A DNA stretch of 6,619 bases. Origin: Rhodoferax sp. (GTDB lineage: Bacteria > Pseudomonadota > Gammaproteobacteria > Burkholderiales > Burkholderiaceae_C). The notes beneath the pieces are model-generated. The model saw only the letters and a program-made list of their open reading frames with translations, did no database searches and was not told the origin of the DNA. Positions 5,101-6,619 of this stretch are shown here, one piece after another; the first letter of the stretch is position 1; every line of letters starts with the position of its first letter. The stretch lies in assembly GCA_017880985.1 (NCBI GenBank), contig JADGRK010000144.1, positions 1 to 6,619 on the forward strand, written 5' to 3'. Position numbers and translations under genes: made by a program.

Positions 5101-5481
5101 ATGCATCCGCTGCTTCATTTGATAGCAACCAAGCCGCAGTTGTTGGCGGATCACGCCCAGGCCTACGGCGAACTGCTGACAACTGAGGTTGCCAACCTAT
5201 CGACCGCCTGGAAGCGGCGTGCGGTGCTGCTGGTTATTGCTCTGTCCTCGTTGGGGGTGAGCTGCGTTCTTGCAGGCGTTGCGCTGATGTTGTCGGCCCT
5301 CATGCCCGCAGCCGCCGCCCAGGCGCTGGCAGTCCTGATCATGGTCCCGCTGCTGCCGCTGGCCCTCTGCGTCGGGTGCCTGTTTGCAGTGCGGTCACAG
5401 CGCGATGGCGCGGCCCTGGAAAATGTGCGCCAGCAATTCAAGGCCGACATCGCCATGCTGCGCGAAGCAAGTTCTTCATGA
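5101..5481 (+). CDS. Holin-superfamily (DUF1469/YqjE-like) inner-membrane protein
   Basis: A 126-residue protein with an N-terminal amphipathic part (1-38), two strong membrane helices (about 41-68 and 73-97) separated by MPAAAAQ, and a polar C-terminal helix (100-123). This matches the Phage_holin_3_6/DUF1469 family to which YqjE belongs; despite the family name it is a cellular protein and no lysis genes are nearby. The ATG at 5101 is preferred over a TTG directly before it at 5098; neither has a good ribosome site, so translation may depend on the upstream DUF883 gene ending 21 bases earlier. The last codon overlaps the start of the next gene (ATGA). Likely an envelope-stress or membrane-organisation protein; molecular role unknown. 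Confidence 0.82.
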   Translation: MHPLLHLIATKPQLLADHAQAYGELLTTEVANLSTAWKRRAVLLVIALSSLGVSCVLAGVALMLSALMPAAAAQALAVLIMVPLLPLALCVGCLFAVRSQRDGAALENVRQQFKADIAMLREASSS

Positions 5482-6008
5482 GCGTGCTGGTGCCCACCCC
5501 ATCAGAGCGGCTGGTGCTGTCGCGCGAGCGTCTGCGCCACGCCCTGCGTGAAATTGCTGCGCCACCACAAGTCCCGAAAGATGCGCAACCGGGCAGTCTG
5601 CTATCCGGTTGGTTCAACAACCTGAAATCGACTCCGGGTGCCAGTGGCTTGATTGAGACTGTGCGCGTGTGGTGGGCGCAACATCCATTGCGCGTGGTCG
5701 GTGCACTCGCTGCCGACGTCGCAAAAACGGTGCTGCAACCTATTGCCCAGCGCAACCCGCTCGGTTTGATGCTGGGCGCGTTTGTGCTGGGTGGCCTGGC
5801 GGCATGGAGTCGCCCATGGCGCCATATTCTTACCCCGGCACTCCTGGTCGGTCTCCTGCCGCAAATCTTGTCCAGGGCCGCCACCAATATGTCGGCTCGA
5901 TCCTGGATCGCAGTGTTGACAACTTTGGCGCAGTCGCAGCGTCGGCCAGATCCCACTTCAGCGACCCAGACCCCTGATCAGCCGATCTGTTCACAGACGA
6001 AGGCGTGA
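5478..6008 (+). CDS. Unrecognised membrane protein, third gene of the yqjDE-like operon
   Basis: I do not recognise this 176-residue protein. The ATG at 5478 overlaps the previous stop (ATGA), indicating translational coupling and fixing the start; the frame remains open further upstream but that part lies over the holin-like gene. The N-terminal 1-30 is charged and helical (SERLVLSRERLRHALREI), 31-65 is polar with Pro/Gly, and the hydrophobic part runs about 72-133, with the best membrane segments at about 94-110 (NPLGLMLGAFVLGGLAAW) and 116-131. The tail after 153 is polar, Pro/Thr/Gln-rich and likely disordered. Its place after yqjD- and yqjE-like genes is that of yqjK in E. coli, and the layout (charged start, membrane part) is compatible, but it is longer than YqjK (about 100 residues) and I claim no homology. 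Confidence 0.8.
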   Translation: MSVLVPTPSERLVLSRERLRHALREIAAPPQVPKDAQPGSLLSGWFNNLKSTPGASGLIETVRVWWAQHPLRVVGALAADVAKTVLQPIAQRNPLGLMLGAFVLGGLAAWSRPWRHILTPALLVGLLPQILSRAATNMSARSWIAVLTTLAQSQRRPDPTSATQTPDQPICSQTKA

Positions 6009-6302
6009 TCGGCCGCATGGCACCGGCACTGCGCGTTTGGCGATCGATTATAAAAATTGTTTCTTCAATGTTCGCCACCGTACAGACCGGACGCGAGTGC
6101 CATGAAACACTGAGTATTGATGCACTCTGCTCAGGCGACTGTCCAGAGCAACAAGGTTCGAACCAACGCTTGATCGCGGCGTGCAACTCGAAGTCTCAGG
6201 CATGCGCTAACCTCATCCTGCAATTTTCCCGCCCATCGGTAGTGGGGCTTGTCACTACCCGGTTCAATTCAATTTCACATCAACCTTAACTGGAGATTTA
6301 TT
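6009..6302. other. Non-coding region before the BON gene (294 bases)
   Basis: No convincing gene. A frame overlapping this region is open but has no ribosome site or recognisable family. A TATAAA (6049-6054) lies in an AT-rich patch but has no clear -35. TGCTC (6128-6132) / GAGCA (6146-6150) is a weak stem. The clearest element is the GGTAGTG/CACTACC inverted repeat listed separately. No obvious terminator follows the upstream operon. Confidence 0.45.
6238..6259. promoter_or_regulatory. Inverted repeat upstream of the BON lipoprotein gene
   Basis: GGTAGTG (6238-6244) and CACTACC (6253-6259) are a perfect 7-base pair with an 8-base loop, 43 bases before the BON start codon. No T-run follows, so it is not a terminator. 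It could be an operator dyad or a 5' leader hairpin. Confidence 0.4.
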
Positions 6303-6617
6303 ATGTACATTCGCACCACCCTCATCGCCGCCATGACGGCCATTGTTTTGCTCACAACGTCGGGCTGTGCGGTCCACCGCGGCCAGGAAACCGTCGGTGC
6401 CTACATTGACGACACCGGCATCACCACGTTGATCAAGTCGCGTTTCGCCGAAGACAAGCAAGTCGATGCGACCAGTATCCGGGTCGAAACGCTCAATGGC
6501 ACCGTCATGCTGTCAGGCTTCGCCAAGAGTAGCACGGAAAGAAATACCGCTGAGAACATCGCGCGTCGGGTTAATGGGGTGAAACTGGTCAAGAATGAAA
6601 TTGCGATCCGCCCGTAA
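6303..6617 (+). CDS. BON-domain lipoprotein (OsmY/DolP-like, one BON domain)
   Basis: A 104-residue protein with a lipoprotein signal (MYIRTTLIAAMTAIVLLTTS, then Gly-Cys), putting lipidated Cys at residue 22; the -3 position is Thr, slightly unusual but allowed. Residues about 37-103 form a single BON domain, with the pattern DDTGITTLIKSRFAED, the beta strand IRVETLNGTVMLSGFA, and the end VNGVKLVKNEI. BON proteins such as OsmY and DolP (YraP) are periplasmic or outer-membrane-linked, carry two BON domains and help envelope integrity under osmotic and other stress; this one has half their content. The ATG at 6303 has GGAG (6292-6295) seven bases upstream and is preferred over upstream in-frame starts, which would bury the signal peptide. 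The residue after the Cys is Ala, so outer-membrane sorting is expected. The stop is TAA, two bases before the window end. Confidence 0.92.
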   Translation: MYIRTTLIAAMTAIVLLTTSGCAVHRGQETVGAYIDDTGITTLIKSRFAEDKQVDATSIRVETLNGTVMLSGFAKSSTERNTAENIARRVNGVKLVKNEIAIRP

Positions 6618-6619
6618 TT

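Noticed and set aside
5101..5481. Prophage or lysis gene, suggested by the holin-superfamily match
   Set aside because: No phage genes nearby and the gene sits in a yqjD-yqjE-like order; the family name is historical.
6005..6289. Open frame of 94 codons in the gap before the BON gene
   Set aside because: No ribosome site, mixed composition with many Cys/Ser/Asn and no family resemblance; it overlaps the previous stop only by chance.

Overview
The window looks like a chromosomal segment from a betaproteobacterium of the order Burkholderiales, probably a Comamonadaceae-like genus such as Rhodoferax or Polaromonas. This rests on a moderately GC-rich sequence (judged by eye), the protein family mix (beta/gamma-crystallin plus glycine-zipper protein, NarL-type two-component pair, DUF1328/DUF883/holin-like/BON set) and their style. 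No database search was possible. I see no tRNA, rRNA, CRISPR array, insertion sequence or phage structural gene.

Left part (1-2000). A truncated reading frame rich in Pro and Val, built on 18-base repeats, runs off the left edge. It is followed closely by a secreted YkuD-type L,D-transpeptidase (381-1094) and a good intrinsic terminator (about 1115-1143). Convergent to that is a secreted protein joining a beta/gamma-crystallin domain to a glycine-zipper segment (1162-1974, minus strand).

Middle (1975-4314). A 371-base non-coding region carries several short inverted repeats. It precedes a stand-alone receiver protein (2346-2765), a convergent LuxR/NarL-type response regulator (2780-3412, minus) and a divergent HisKA_3 histidine kinase (3469-4314). 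The kinase has one membrane helix and no recognisable sensor domain. Two receivers and one kinase suggest a small branched phosphotransfer circuit.

Right part (4315-6617). A leader region precedes a 54-residue DUF1328/YtjA membrane protein. Then comes a likely operon resembling E. coli yqjD-yqjE-yqjK in order: a DUF883/ElaB-YqjD tail-anchored protein, a two-helix holin-superfamily (YqjE-like) protein, and an unrecognised membrane protein whose start overlaps the previous stop. After a 294-base gap the window closes with a one-domain BON lipoprotein.

Taken together, the right-hand genes encode small inner-membrane and envelope proteins of the kind often induced by osmotic or stationary-phase stress. 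The left-hand genes act on or in the cell wall and envelope. A reasonable inference is that the two-component cluster controls some of these envelope genes. The hexamer TCCTAC/GTAGGA occurs (by eye) only in two non-coding regions, next to sequences matching the TTTCCTA heptad known for the NarL-family regulator BvgA, which gives a weak but testable operator candidate. I found no clear sign of a wholly new system; the most original elements are the kinase/two-receiver arrangement, the shared intergenic motif and the unknown gene at 5478-6008.
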